In this document: in pieces, positions 14,905-23,453 of the stretch
Position numbering within the stretch: the first letter of the stretch is position 1
Layout of the letters: every line of letters begins with the position of its first letter
Assembly: GCA_050248955.1 (NCBI GenBank)
Contig: JBFWRK010000006.1
Coordinates: 186,001-250,000 of the forward strand
DNA from: JBFWRK01 sp050248955
GTDB taxonomy: Bacteria > Actinomycetota > Acidimicrobiia > Acidimicrobiales > Ilumatobacteraceae
Direction of reading: 5' to 3'
DNA: 64,000 bases
Notes under the pieces: model-generated
The model's input: only the letters and a program-made list of their open reading frames with translations
Told to the model about the DNA's origin: nothing
The model's database searches: none
Position numbers and translations under genes: made by a program

Positions 14905-17900
14905 TCAGGCGTCGAACGTTGGGCACTCCTCACCGGCGATGTACCGCTCGCACTCTTGCTGGGTGAACCCTCGGGTGAGCACCGAGCGGGCGATTCGCGT
15001 GACTTCCTCCATGTCGACCGGCAAGCGCCGGACCACCCCGCCGCCGTCCTCGTAGTAGAGCGTGTCGGTGCCGGGGACGAAGGCGAAGCTCGGATCGTCC
15101 GCCTGGTGCGTCGGCACGCTGGCGACCAGCTTTCCGTCGGGAGACCAGATGCTGATGCCGTCGGCGGACGATCCCGTGGCGATCAATCCGCTGTCAGAGA
15201 ATGCGACGGCCTTGCTCCCCGCAGCGTGGGCGGGGATGTCCACGCTGATCGTGCCCGCAGGATCGTCACCCGCCATGATCCGCTCCGCGTCCATGACGAT
15301 GAGCCGGCCACTTTCCATCAGCAGCGCCAAACGTGTGCCGTCGGGCGACATCGCCAGACTGATGGGGATATCAGCCTCCTCGCGATACCTCCCGACCGTT
15401 TCGCCGCTGTCGAGGTCGTACACCGTCACGGCGAACTCGAGGCGATCGATGACGACCACGGCGCGTGGAAGGCCGTCGTCCCCGGGCGGACCGAATGCGG
15501 CAGCGTAGATCGGGGTCGGCCCGAGACCGAGGAGCGTCTGATCCGCCTCGAGGTCGACGATGCGGCTGAGAGGGCCGAACCCCTGTCCTTGCTCAAAGCA
15601 CAGCAACACCGCATCCACCGCGGCCACTCGACCGGTCGCGTCGAACGCACGCACTGAATCGCACCGTTCGAGTCGGGTCGGAGGCCCACCGGGAAGCGGG
15701 ACGAGCTCGCTCACGAAAGGGTCGTCCTTTGCCATGGTCGCGACGAGCGAGAGATCCGGACTCACGAGTGGACGGGTCGAGAAGTACCACGGGACGTCGA
15801 CGAGCACTGCGTCGTCAGTCCCGCTGCGCAGGTCGACGCGATGAACCGAACTGAGCAATCCGGCATCCGTGTACACGGTCGCATAAACGGCAGATTCGTC
15901 TGCTGCCACCGCAAGACGATCGATCAAGTTGCCGGTGACCGCGAAGTTGCCGAGCACTTCCGGACCGACTGCCGAGATGTCCCAGGTCCGGATCTCGCCG
16001 GTGCCGGCCGAGACCAGGCGGGGGCCGTCCGGAGCGAAGAAGATGAAGTAGGGCACGCCGGAGCTTCCGACGAGCCGCTGCCGCTCGACGAACTCATTGG
16101 TGTCGTAGAGACGAATGAGACCGTCGTCGCTCGATACGGCCAGGTCACTCCCGTCGCTGCTGAAGTCCGCAAAGATGGGTCCGCGCAGATCCAAGGCCTT
16201 CCGGAGCTCGCCGGTATCCATGTCGATCACGTAGACGCGTCGCGCCGAGTTCGAGACGAGCGCGGCGAGCGTTCCGGTCGGGTCGATCTCGAGGTCGTTG
16301 TAGTCGACTGGGGGGAGGGCGATCCGGCGAATCTGCCGCCCGGAGGCCAGGTCGAAGACCGTCAAGTTCGCGTCGAACCCTCCGACGACGACCGACGCGC
16401 CGTCGCCCAGGAACTCGAGGTCGAAGGCCGGGCCGAACGATCTGGGAGCTCCGCCTGTGGCGACGTCCCACACGATTGCGCCACCTGGTGGCCCGAGATC
16501 GCCCAGCCAGCGACCGGTCGGGTCGTACTGGAGGGTGCAGCAGTAGTCACCCGGCGGACCGGGGAGCGAACCGACGAGTTGACCGGAAGTGGCGTCGAAG
16601 AGCTCGACAGGGGGCACCGATTCGTCCGGAGAGTTGGCGTAGGCGACGGCCACAGTCGACCCGACCGAATCGAACGCGAGCCCGTAGTCGCTGATCGGGT
16701 GCTTCGTGGTCACGTCGGCGACCGTGCTGCCGCTCGCTGCGTCGATGACCTTGAAGCCGTTACGGTCCAGTCGGTCGGCGACGAGCAGCGATCCGTCCGG
16801 GCTCTGGTCGATGGAGAAGCTCACCACTCCGGGGATCGATGACGTCAGACGCGCTGACTGTGCTGCGCGATGCAGAGCTGCGAGCAACACCGAGGAGGGT
16901 TCGCTCGTGCGTTCTTGGGCGGCCAGGCCGAGGAGGATGGCCCTATCCGGGTCTTCGTCGATGGCCAGGCTTGCGAGCCCCGCGAGCTCGCCTGCGCGCG
17001 TCTCGTTCGCATGTTGTTCGGCGTTGTGCCGTTGCTCTTCGGCGATCGCGGCTTGTCGGTCGGCGTCCTCACGTGCCTCCAAGGCGATCGCTGCTTGGCG
17101 GTCGGCGTTGCGTTGTTGCACCAAGGCGATCGCCGCCATCACCGTCGCTGCGACCGCGGCCATGGCGAGCACGGAGATGACCCCGCGCCGCCGGCGGGTT
17201 CGCCTCATCCGATCGCGGTCGACCTTCTCGCGACTCGCAACCAGAAAGCGATGCTCGTCGTCGCCCAACTCGAAGCGCGAGCTGGCGGCCCACGCCTCGG
17301 CAAGCTCGAGCCGGCCCCCGCTGTAGAGGAAGCTGCTCTCCGTCTCGGCGTTGATCCAGTCGTGCGCGGCCGACTCGACCCGCCGGCGCGTGAGCAGGTC
17401 CTCGCGGGCCTCGTCGACCCATCCTGCGAAACGCTGCCATTCGGTGAGAAGAGCCTCGTGTGCGAGCTCGACCGTCGGTGTCCGGCTCGCCGGGTCGCGA
17501 TCGAAGGTGAGGAGCCGGTGGCGGCCGTACTCGGAGAGCACCGCGTCGAGGTCTTCCGTGGCGATCCCGGCCTGCTCGAGCTCGGTCCGACGGACACGCC
17601 TGCGCGTGTCGCCATGCTCCTCGGTGACGCTGACGAGGCGGAGGAACACCAGCTCTACGGCGTCGCGGCCGCGATCGTCGAACGATTGGTAGATCTTCTC
17701 GGCGCGGCGGCCGATCGCGCCGGCAACTCCACCGACCCCGTCGAGGTCGGCGACCGTGATGGTGTTCGTCGTCCTCGTTTGGAACAGCTCCGACAGCGTG
17801 TGCTGCACCAGCGGCAATGCGCCGGGCTGCAACTCGGCTTCGGCGACAATTCGGTCGACCACCGCAGGCTCGATCTGCGCACCGACAGCGGAGGCAGGAA

Positions 17901-20604
17901 GCCGCACGGCGTCCGCCAGCTCCTCCGGCGACATCGCTCCGAGGGCGACGGTTCGACCGTGGATCGCGTCGTCGAAGCCGGGGTAGGCGAGCGGCCGGTC
18001 GAAGTAGTCGGCCCGCAGCGTGGCGACGAGGCGCACTGATGAATCCGGCGTCTGCGCGGTGTCGACCAGCGTACGGAGGAACGCGCGTCGGTCGGTGTCG
18101 TCGATGGTCTGCGTGAACAGCTCCTCCAGTTGGTCGATCACGATCAGCACGCCTGGGTTGCCGGGTGCCAACTCGTCGACCACCGCGCTGAGGGAGCGCG
18201 ACTCCGACAGGAGCGCCCCGACGACGTCGGGCAGCTCGTTGCTGGCGACCCGGCCGAGCGCTGCGGCCAGCTGCTCGAGCGGCTCGCGCCCGGGAACCAG
18301 TTCGGTGACCAGCCAGCTGTCGGAGCCCTGTACCGCGCCGCCCGCGAGCGCCGGCAGCAAGCCCGCCTTGACGACGGACGACTTGCCGCTTCCTGACGGG
18401 CCGACGACGATCAGCAGCGGCTCGTGCTGGAGCACGGCGACCATCTCGGCGACCGATCGGTCGCGGCCGTAGAAGTCGTCCGAGTCGGCCTGCTCGAACG
18501 CCTCGAGGCCGCGGTACGGGTTGCGCGTCGGTACGAACCTTGCCGATGGAGAGGCCTGTACCGAGAACGCGTCGCGGAGCTCGCCGATCAGCTCGTCGAT
18601 CGACTGTTGCCGGCGGCCTGGATCCGGATCGGTGGCGCGACGGACGACAGCGGATGCCGGGCCCTCTGCGACACCGAGCGCCTCGTCCATCGGTGGTGGC
18701 GAACCGCCCAGCAGGTGCTCGACGAGGACGCCGAGCGAGTAGATGTCGGACGCAGGTGTCGCCAGTGCGCCACCGAGTCTCTCCGGTGCGTCGTACGCGC
18801 TGCTCGCGAACGTGATCACTCCCGCGCAGATCTCATCGATGCCCAGGTCGGCCACGAAGGCGTTGTCCTCGGCGTCGAACAGCACGTTCTCCGGGCGGAT
18901 CCGCCCGTGGACCACGCCGTGCCGGTGGGCGGAGGCCACCGCGGATGCGATCGTCTCCGCGATCTCGAGCGTCTGTGCCGGGCCGAAGCCGTCCGGCGGT
19001 ATCCGTTCGCCGAGATTGCCTCCCGTCATCAAGCGGCTCACCATCACGGCGCGGTTCGGCTCGCGCCAGTAGTCGAGGAGCGGCACGACGTGCGGATGCT
19101 CGACGCGGGTGATCCGTTGAGAAGCGGTCTCGAAGCGGCGCACGAACTGCGGATGGGACACCATCGCCCGGCCGAAGACGCGGAGCGCGACCTCGCGGCC
19201 GACCGACGGCTGGTACGCCCGATGCACCTCGCCGAGTTGCCCGGTGCCGATCAGCTGACGCAATTCGTAGCCCGGCACCGAGTGTTCGACGCGACCCGGG
19301 ACGGGTGGTGGCAGCCGGTCGACACGCGGCGGCGGGAAGTCCGAGCCGAACCCGTGGCCGACGAGTTGGTAGACGTGGACGGCCGGGTCGAGCCCCACGA
19401 TGTCGAACCGCCCGAGTGATTCGGCGGCCCACCCGGTCTGCGCGCCCGCGACGAGCGCGTCATGGGCGGCCGACGACAGCAGGACCTGTCCGGCGTGGGC
19501 GATGGCAACGAGCCGCGCGGCACGTGCGAGCGGTGGACCGACCGGCTCGTCCTCGCGCAGTTCGAGATCGCCGACGTCGATCGCGATCCGTGTGCCGTCG
19601 TTCACGATCGAGCGCGCTGCACGCACGGCATCGATAGCATCGCCGAAGACGACGTAGCCCGCCGTTCCCCTCGGGCTCAGCTTGGTCCCGCCCTCCGTGG
19701 CGGCGACCGCCTCGAGGTCGCCGTCCCGCCGGGCGTACGCCGTGTCGCGCTCGAACGGATCGCGCCAACCCGTATCGTCCAGATCGACGACCAGCACGGC
19801 CCTGCGTTGAACGGTTGGCCCGACGCTGATCAACAAGTAACGGTCCTGGGCGAGGATCCGACCCTCCAGATCCTTCAGCTCGGGTGAGGGGTCGATCCCC
19901 AGGCCCTCGACGAGCAACTCACGCGTGCGGGCGTACGCGCGCAACGCCTCGGCCTGCCGGCCGCACCGGTACAGGGCGAGCATGTGGAGTGCTTGCAGGC
20001 TCTCACGGTACGGGTACTCGGCCGTGAGCGCGTCGAGCTCCCCGACGACCTCGCGATGTCGGCCGGCCCGCATGTCGGCGTCGATGCGCGATTCGAGCGC
20101 CGCCAAACGCATCTCGCTCAGGCGCGTGATCTCACCGTCGAGATGTCCATTGGCCTCGATGTCCGCGTAGGCGTGACCACGCCACAGCGACAACGCCTGG
20201 CGGAGCGTTCCGGACGCCCGTTCCGGATCCTCGATCGCGGCAGCGCGCGCACACAGCTCCTCGAACGCTGCGGCGTCGATCGTCACGTCCGTGCAGTCGA
20301 GTAGATAGGCGTCTCCCTGGCGCACGATGACGTCACCGAGCACCTTCCGGAGGTTCGAGACGTAGGTGTGGAGTGTCGCCTTGGCGCCCGGACTGGCGTC
20401 ATCGCCGTACGTCGCGAGCAGCAACGCGTCGACCGATACCGGGCGACCGGCGGCCGCGATCAACACGGCGAGAACACCTCGCTGCTTGCGGCCGCCCAAC
20501 GACGCGAGCGCCCCGCCGGCGCGTACTTCGAGTGGCCCCAGCACACGGTATTCCAGCCCCCGGACCTCGCTGCGGGCCTCGATGACGCCGTCCAGATCAG
20601 TCAC
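14905..20604 (-). CDS. Giant SARP-type regulator: wHTH-BTAD, degenerate cyclase domain, pseudokinase, STAND NTPase, TM helix, beta-propeller
   Basis: An 1899-residue multidomain regulator. Residues about 18-250 are an AfsR/SARP DNA-binding winged helix (LEYRVLGPLEV to LRKVLGD) and BTAD helices. Residues 265-415 resemble a class III cyclase domain lacking the second metal aspartate and the catalytic asparagine. Residues 445-680 are a protein-kinase fold with R475 where the ATP lysine should be (VALRVF) and HGRIRPEN (566-573) replacing HRD-K-N, so it is a pseudokinase. Residues 695-1125 are a STAND NTPase with Walker A GPSGSGKSS (735-743) and Walker B LIVIDQLEELF. A membrane helix (1141-1162) and a short coiled coil follow, then WD40-like propeller blades to the C-terminus. 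The GTG at 20604 follows TAGGCT by 7 bases, with SARP-type repeats just upstream. The signal it senses is unknown. Confidence 0.9.
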   Translation of the reverse strand: MTDLDGVIEARSEVRGLEYRVLGPLEVRAGGALASLGGRKQRGVLAVLIAAAGRPVSVDALLLATYGDDASPGAKATLHTYVSNLRKVLGDVIVRQGDAYLLDCTDVTIDAAAFEELCARAAAIEDPERASGTLRQALSLWRGHAYADIEANGHLDGEITRLSEMRLAALESRIDADMRAGRHREVVGELDALTAEYPYRESLQALHMLALYRCGRQAEALRAYARTRELLVEGLGIDPSPELKDLEGRILAQDRYLLISVGPTVQRRAVLVVDLDDTGWRDPFERDTAYARRDGDLEAVAATEGGTKLSPRGTAGYVVFGDAIDAVRAARSIVNDGTRIAIDVGDLELREDEPVGPPLARAARLVAIAHAGQVLLSSAAHDALVAGAQTGWAAESLGRFDIVGLDPAVHVYQLVGHGFGSDFPPPRVDRLPPPVPGRVEHSVPGYELRQLIGTGQLGEVHRAYQPSVGREVALRVFGRAMVSHPQFVRRFETASQRITRVEHPHVVPLLDYWREPNRAVMVSRLMTGGNLGERIPPDGFGPAQTLEIAETIASAVASAHRHGVVHGRIRPENVLFDAEDNAFVADLGIDEICAGVITFASSAYDAPERLGGALATPASDIYSLGVLVEHLLGGSPPPMDEALGVAEGPASAVVRRATDPDPGRRQQSIDELIGELRDAFSVQASPSARFVPTRNPYRGLEAFEQADSDDFYGRDRSVAEMVAVLQHEPLLIVVGPSGSGKSSVVKAGLLPALAGGAVQGSDSWLVTELVPGREPLEQLAAALGRVASNELPDVVGALLSESRSLSAVVDELAPGNPGVLIVIDQLEELFTQTIDDTDRRAFLRTLVDTAQTPDSSVRLVATLRADYFDRPLAYPGFDDAIHGRTVALGAMSPEELADAVRLPASAVGAQIEPAVVDRIVAEAELQPGALPLVQHTLSELFQTRTTNTITVADLDGVGGVAGAIGRRAEKIYQSFDDRGRDAVELVFLRLVSVTEEHGDTRRRVRRTELEQAGIATEDLDAVLSEYGRHRLLTFDRDPASRTPTVELAHEALLTEWQRFAGWVDEAREDLLTRRRVESAAHDWINAETESSFLYSGGRLELAEAWAASSRFELGDDEHRFLVASREKVDRDRMRRTRRRRGVISVLAMAAVAATVMAAIALVQQRNADRQAAIALEAREDADRQAAIAEEQRHNAEQHANETRAGELAGLASLAIDEDPDRAILLGLAAQERTSEPSSVLLAALHRAAQSARLTSSIPGVVSFSIDQSPDGSLLVADRLDRNGFKVIDAASGSTVADVTTKHPISDYGLAFDSVGSTVAVAYANSPDESVPPVELFDATSGQLVGSLPGPPGDYCCTLQYDPTGRWLGDLGPPGGAIVWDVATGGAPRSFGPAFDLEFLGDGASVVVGGFDANLTVFDLASGRQIRRIALPPVDYNDLEIDPTGTLAALVSNSARRVYVIDMDTGELRKALDLRGPIFADFSSDGSDLAVSSDDGLIRLYDTNEFVERQRLVGSSGVPYFIFFAPDGPRLVSAGTGEIRTWDISAVGPEVLGNFAVTGNLIDRLAVAADESAVYATVYTDAGLLSSVHRVDLRSGTDDAVLVDVPWYFSTRPLVSPDLSLVATMAKDDPFVSELVPLPGGPPTRLERCDSVRAFDATGRVAAVDAVLLCFEQGQGFGPLSRIVDLEADQTLLGLGPTPIYAAAFGPPGDDGLPRAVVVIDRLEFAVTVYDLDSGETVGRYREEADIPISLAMSPDGTRLALLMESGRLIVMDAERIMAGDDPAGTISVDIPAHAAGSKAVAFSDSGLIATGSSADGISIWSPDGKLVASVPTHQADDPSFAFVPGTDTLYYEDGGGVVRRLPVDMEEVTRIARSVLTRGFTQQECERYIAGEECPTFDA

Positions 20605-20643
20605 CGTCGCGAGCCTACGATGTCCCGCTCAAGCACTGCTCAA
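20605..20643 (-). promoter_or_regulatory. SARP-type direct-repeat operator and leaderless promoter of the giant regulator
   Basis: Read on the minus strand: heptamer TTGAGCA (20643-20637), 4 bp, heptamer TTGAGCG (20632-20626), 8 bp, TAGGCT (20617-20612), 7 bp, GTG at 20604. Heptamers repeated every 11 bp and placed 8 bp from the -10 are the known geometry of SARP-activated promoters. Because the gene encodes a SARP-type DNA-binding domain, autoregulation is the simplest reading. Confidence 0.65.
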
Positions 20644-20745
20644 AGCTGTGCAGATGGCTGTCGCCCACCTCGGCTCTGCCGGCTTCAAGAGGTCAACGAC
20701 GCTGTTCGGCCAGTGCCCCGAGCCTCGCGCGTGGTCGCGGGATCC

Positions 20746-20777
20746 TTGAGCGCTTCTGGAGCGCCGCGGCGCACGAT
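20746..20777 (+). promoter_or_regulatory. Second SARP-type repeat box, facing the haloperoxidase-like gene
   Basis: TTGAGCG (20746-20752), 4 bp, TGGAGCG (20757-20763), 8 bp, CACGAT (20772-20777). Heptamer sequence, 11-bp period and 8-bp spacing match the box at the regulator's own promoter, but this one points the opposite way. The -10-like hexamer is weak, as expected for an activator-dependent promoter. The predicted transcript starts near 20784 and includes the leader ORF at 20808. Confidence 0.55.
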
Positions 20778-20807
20778 CACGCGAACCGATCCCGAACGGA
20801 GGTTCAC

Positions 20808-20885
20808 ATGATCCCTACGAGGACGAACAATGGGTCAACGGCCGTCGATCTACGGCCCTCCACCGGTCGTGGGAGGACGCGATGA
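20808..20885 (+). CDS. 25-codon leader ORF, coupled to the haloperoxidase-like gene
   Basis: An ATG at 20808 follows a good ribosome binding site (GGAGG at 20798-20802, 5 bases away). The 25-residue product (begins MIPTRTNNGSTAVD, ends GRGRTR) terminates at a TGA that overlaps the haloperoxidase ATG (ATGA at 20882-20885). The stop-start overlap suggests translational coupling. The peptide has no recognisable motif and is polar and arginine-rich at the end. It may only serve to deliver ribosomes to the next gene. Confidence 0.5.
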   Translation: MIPTRTNNGSTAVDLRPSTGRGRTR

Positions 20886-22267
20886 GACGATGCGAGTCTC
20901 GACCCCATGGTCGACGCAGAACCGGGATCCTGCTCGTCGCGATCTCGCTCGCGGCCGGAGTCACCGGCCTCGGCATCTCGCCGGGCGCATTTGCGGTCGC
21001 CGGTGCCAACACCGTCAACGATTGGAACGCGGTCGCCGGTGAGGCAGCCCGCGCCGGTTGCCTGTCGCCGACCAACGACCCACTGCACGAGGCGCGGATG
21101 TACGCGATCGCCCACATCGCCGTGCACGACGCACTGAACGCGATCGATCGGCGGTACGAGCCGTACGCCTACGATGCACTCGCGCCGGCGGGCGCCTCGG
21201 CCGAAGCGGCCGTCGCCACGGCTGCCCACGGCGCCCTCGTCGCGACCCTCGCCGACCTCCCCGCGGAGCTGTTCCCGCCGGCGTGCAGCGCGGACGGAAC
21301 GCAGGAGGTCGACCGCGCCTTCGAGACCGCCCTGTCCGCGATTCCCGACGGGCCGGCCAAGACGCAGGGAATCGCAGTCGGCGAGGCGGCGGCAGCCGCG
21401 ATCGTCGCGCTCCGCAGTGACGACCACGCCAACGACGCACCGCTCGTGGACGTCGACTACCCGCAAGGAACGGCGCCGGGCGAGTACAGGTTCACGCCGG
21501 GCACGCCCTTCGCGTTCGCGCCGAAGTGGGGCGCGGTCACGCCCTTCGCGCTGACCGACAGCACGCAGTTCGCCAGCGGGCCTCCATACCGGCTGACCAG
21601 CAAGCGCTACGCCGATGACTTCAACGAAGTCAAGCGCCTCGGTGCCCTCCAGGGGAGCGCGCGCACCGCCGAGCAGACCCAGATCGCCAAGTTCTGGCTC
21701 GAGAGCTCGCCGCTGGCGTGGAACCGCATGGCGCGCACCCTGGCCACCGACCGAGGACTCGACATGTGGGAGAGCGCCCGCCTGTTCGCGTTGCTCAACA
21801 TCGGCATGACCGACGGCTACATCGGGACGTTCCAGGAGAAGTACGAGTACAACTTCTGGCGCCCGGTGACCGCGATCCACGAGGCTGCCACGGACGGGAA
21901 CCGGCGGACTGCTCCCGATCCGAACTGGCAGCCCCTGGTCACGACACCGCCGATCCCGGACCACGACTCCGGCCACGCCGTCGAAGGCGGCGTCGCGGCA
22001 GCGATCATGCGGCGGGTGTTCGGCACGGACCGGGTCGAGTTCGACGTGTGCAGCCTCACGCTGGACGCCGGTCAGACCTGCGACGACACGTCGCCGGTAC
22101 TCCATCACTTCACCCGCATCTCCGACGCTGCTGTCGAGAACGGCGAGTCACGGATCCTCGTCGGCTTCCACTTCCGCCATGCCGTCGTCGACGGCATCGC
22201 CCACGGCAAGCACATCGGAAACCGGACAGTCGGCAACGTCATGCGGCCGGTCGACGACGACGACTGA
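20882..22267 (+). CDS. Exported vanadium-dependent haloperoxidase-like protein (PAP2 superfamily)
   Basis: A 461-residue protein with an arginine-rich N-terminus and hydrophobic stretch (residues 10-40, RRRTGILLVAISLAAG then AFA) that looks like a Sec or Tat signal peptide. All vanadate-binding residues of vanadium haloperoxidases are present with correct spacing: K320-x6-R327 in KYEYNFWRP, S363-G364-H365 in PDHDSGHA, and R424-x5-H430 in SRILVGFHFRH. The enzyme could be a bromo/chloroperoxidase or an acid-phosphatase-like relative; specificity cannot be read. GGGAGGA lies upstream of the ATG. The gene is divergent from the giant regulator, with SARP-type repeats between them. Confidence 0.82.
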   Translation: MRRCESRPHGRRRTGILLVAISLAAGVTGLGISPGAFAVAGANTVNDWNAVAGEAARAGCLSPTNDPLHEARMYAIAHIAVHDALNAIDRRYEPYAYDALAPAGASAEAAVATAAHGALVATLADLPAELFPPACSADGTQEVDRAFETALSAIPDGPAKTQGIAVGEAAAAAIVALRSDDHANDAPLVDVDYPQGTAPGEYRFTPGTPFAFAPKWGAVTPFALTDSTQFASGPPYRLTSKRYADDFNEVKRLGALQGSARTAEQTQIAKFWLESSPLAWNRMARTLATDRGLDMWESARLFALLNIGMTDGYIGTFQEKYEYNFWRPVTAIHEAATDGNRRTAPDPNWQPLVTTPPIPDHDSGHAVEGGVAAAIMRRVFGTDRVEFDVCSLTLDAGQTCDDTSPVLHHFTRISDAAVENGESRILVGFHFRHAVVDGIAHGKHIGNRTVGNVMRPVDDDD

Positions 22268-22455
22268 ACGCCGCCGCCGATCCGGCATCGGCCATCCGCG
22301 CCTGGGCATCGAGAGCTGCCCAGGCGCTGATGGTCGTTGCGGCGCGGGCGACATCGTCGGATCGCGACGGATCGCTCCGCGGTATGAGCCTCGGCGAGCT
22401 CGGCTGTCGCGGCGCGATTCCCGGTGTTCCGCTGAACCGCGACCTGCGACGCGCC

Positions 22456-22531
22456 TTTAGCAGTTCTTTGACGCGTTCAGCGCGGTCCTTTGGCGGCGTT
22501 TCGGGGGTCCTTTCGAGGCTCGGCTCACCGT
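22456..22531 (+). promoter_or_regulatory. Array of 11/22-bp repeats and leaderless promoter upstream of the serine protease
   Basis: Heptamers TTTAGCA (22456), TTTGACG (22467), TTTGGCG (22489) and TTTCGAG (22511) start at exact multiples of 11 bp; the slots at 22478 and 22500 are more diverged. The 11-mers at 22463, 22485 and 22507 (GTTCTTTGACG, GTCCTTTGGCG, GTCCTTTCGAG) make a 22-bp period. From the end of the last heptamer there are 8 bp to CACCGT (22526-22531), then 7 bp to the ATG at 22539, the same spacing as at the regulator's promoter. Confidence 0.6.
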
Positions 22532-22538
22532 CGTCGCC

Positions 22539-23429
22539 ATGCACGCGACGACACGCAACCAGAACCGATCGAGCCAACGCCGGGAGCTACTGGCCGGAGT
22601 TCTGCTCGCGGTTGGTTCCGTGGTGGGCGGCTCGCCCCTCGACGCAAGCGCGAGCCGCCCACCCGAAGGCGTGACCATTCACGACGCACATCGGTACGTG
22701 TCGCCGGGTGGACCACGGCTCGTCCGCGGCGCTGTCGCCGACGTTCTCGTGCGGGTGCGGGGGGGAGCGGTCTGCTCGGGAACGCCGATCACGGGTACGC
22801 GCTACGTCGTGACCGCAGCACATTGTGTCCTGGACCGCCACGGGGATGCCGCCGCACGAACCGTCGTTCGAGACGGCGAGACGTACACGGCCACGGCGGT
22901 GTACGTCGCCGACCGCTACTTCGACGCACCGGAGCCGCAGCTCGACGCCGCCGTGCTGGTGATGGATGAGGTCCTACCCGGACTGTCGGCGACGATTGGA
23001 GCCACCATCCCGACCACCGGCACCGTCACGGTCGCCGGCTTCCAGCCGCTCGACACCGACGGCACGCTGCTGCGGGGAACGCGGCCGCACGACCTGCCCA
23101 CCCCCAAGGGCGCCACCGGCAATCTCATCAAGATCGAATCGGCCCCGACCGGATGCACCGTACCCACCGGATCCCTGTCCGTCACCGACAGCAGTGTGGA
23201 GATCCCGTGCGGATTGATCCCCGGCGCATCCGGGGGAGGCATGTTCACCGAGCTCGACGGAACGATCGTGCTCGTCGGAATCGTCTCGACCGTCTCGGTC
23301 GAACTGTCCTCCAACGGCGTCGTGCCGCTGGAGTCGCTCCACGAGCTGCTGCGCGACCCCGCGAAGTATCGGCACGATGTGAGGGCTACGCGTCGGACCA
23401 GCGATCCCGCGCGCGTCGCTCTGTCATGA
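22539..23429 (+). CDS. Exported trypsin-like serine protease
   Basis: A 296-residue secreted protein of the chymotrypsin/trypsin (S1) fold. The N-terminus SSQRRELLAGVLLAVGSVV looks like a twin-arginine or Sec signal, with an ASA cleavage site near residue 38. The catalytic triad is H95 (VTAAHC), D136 (QLDAAVLVMD) and S231 (PGASGGG in place of the usual GDSGGP). Cysteines at 79 and 96, and 206 and 224, could form disulfides. The ATG is 7 bases after CACCGT and downstream of an 11-bp repeat array. It follows the haloperoxidase-like gene by 271 bp and is convergent with the sensor kinase gene. Confidence 0.85.
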   Translation: MHATTRNQNRSSQRRELLAGVLLAVGSVVGGSPLDASASRPPEGVTIHDAHRYVSPGGPRLVRGAVADVLVRVRGGAVCSGTPITGTRYVVTAAHCVLDRHGDAAARTVVRDGETYTATAVYVADRYFDAPEPQLDAAVLVMDEVLPGLSATIGATIPTTGTVTVAGFQPLDTDGTLLRGTRPHDLPTPKGATGNLIKIESAPTGCTVPTGSLSVTDSSVEIPCGLIPGASGGGMFTELDGTIVLVGIVSTVSVELSSNGVVPLESLHELLRDPAKYRHDVRATRRTSDPARVALS

Positions 23430-23453
23430 CCAAGTCGCTAGCGGTGTCTCAGC

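Noticed and set aside
14905..23429. Recent mobile island around the giant regulator
   Set aside because: No integrase, transposase, tRNA target or flanking direct repeat is visible, and GC content looks like the rest of the window.
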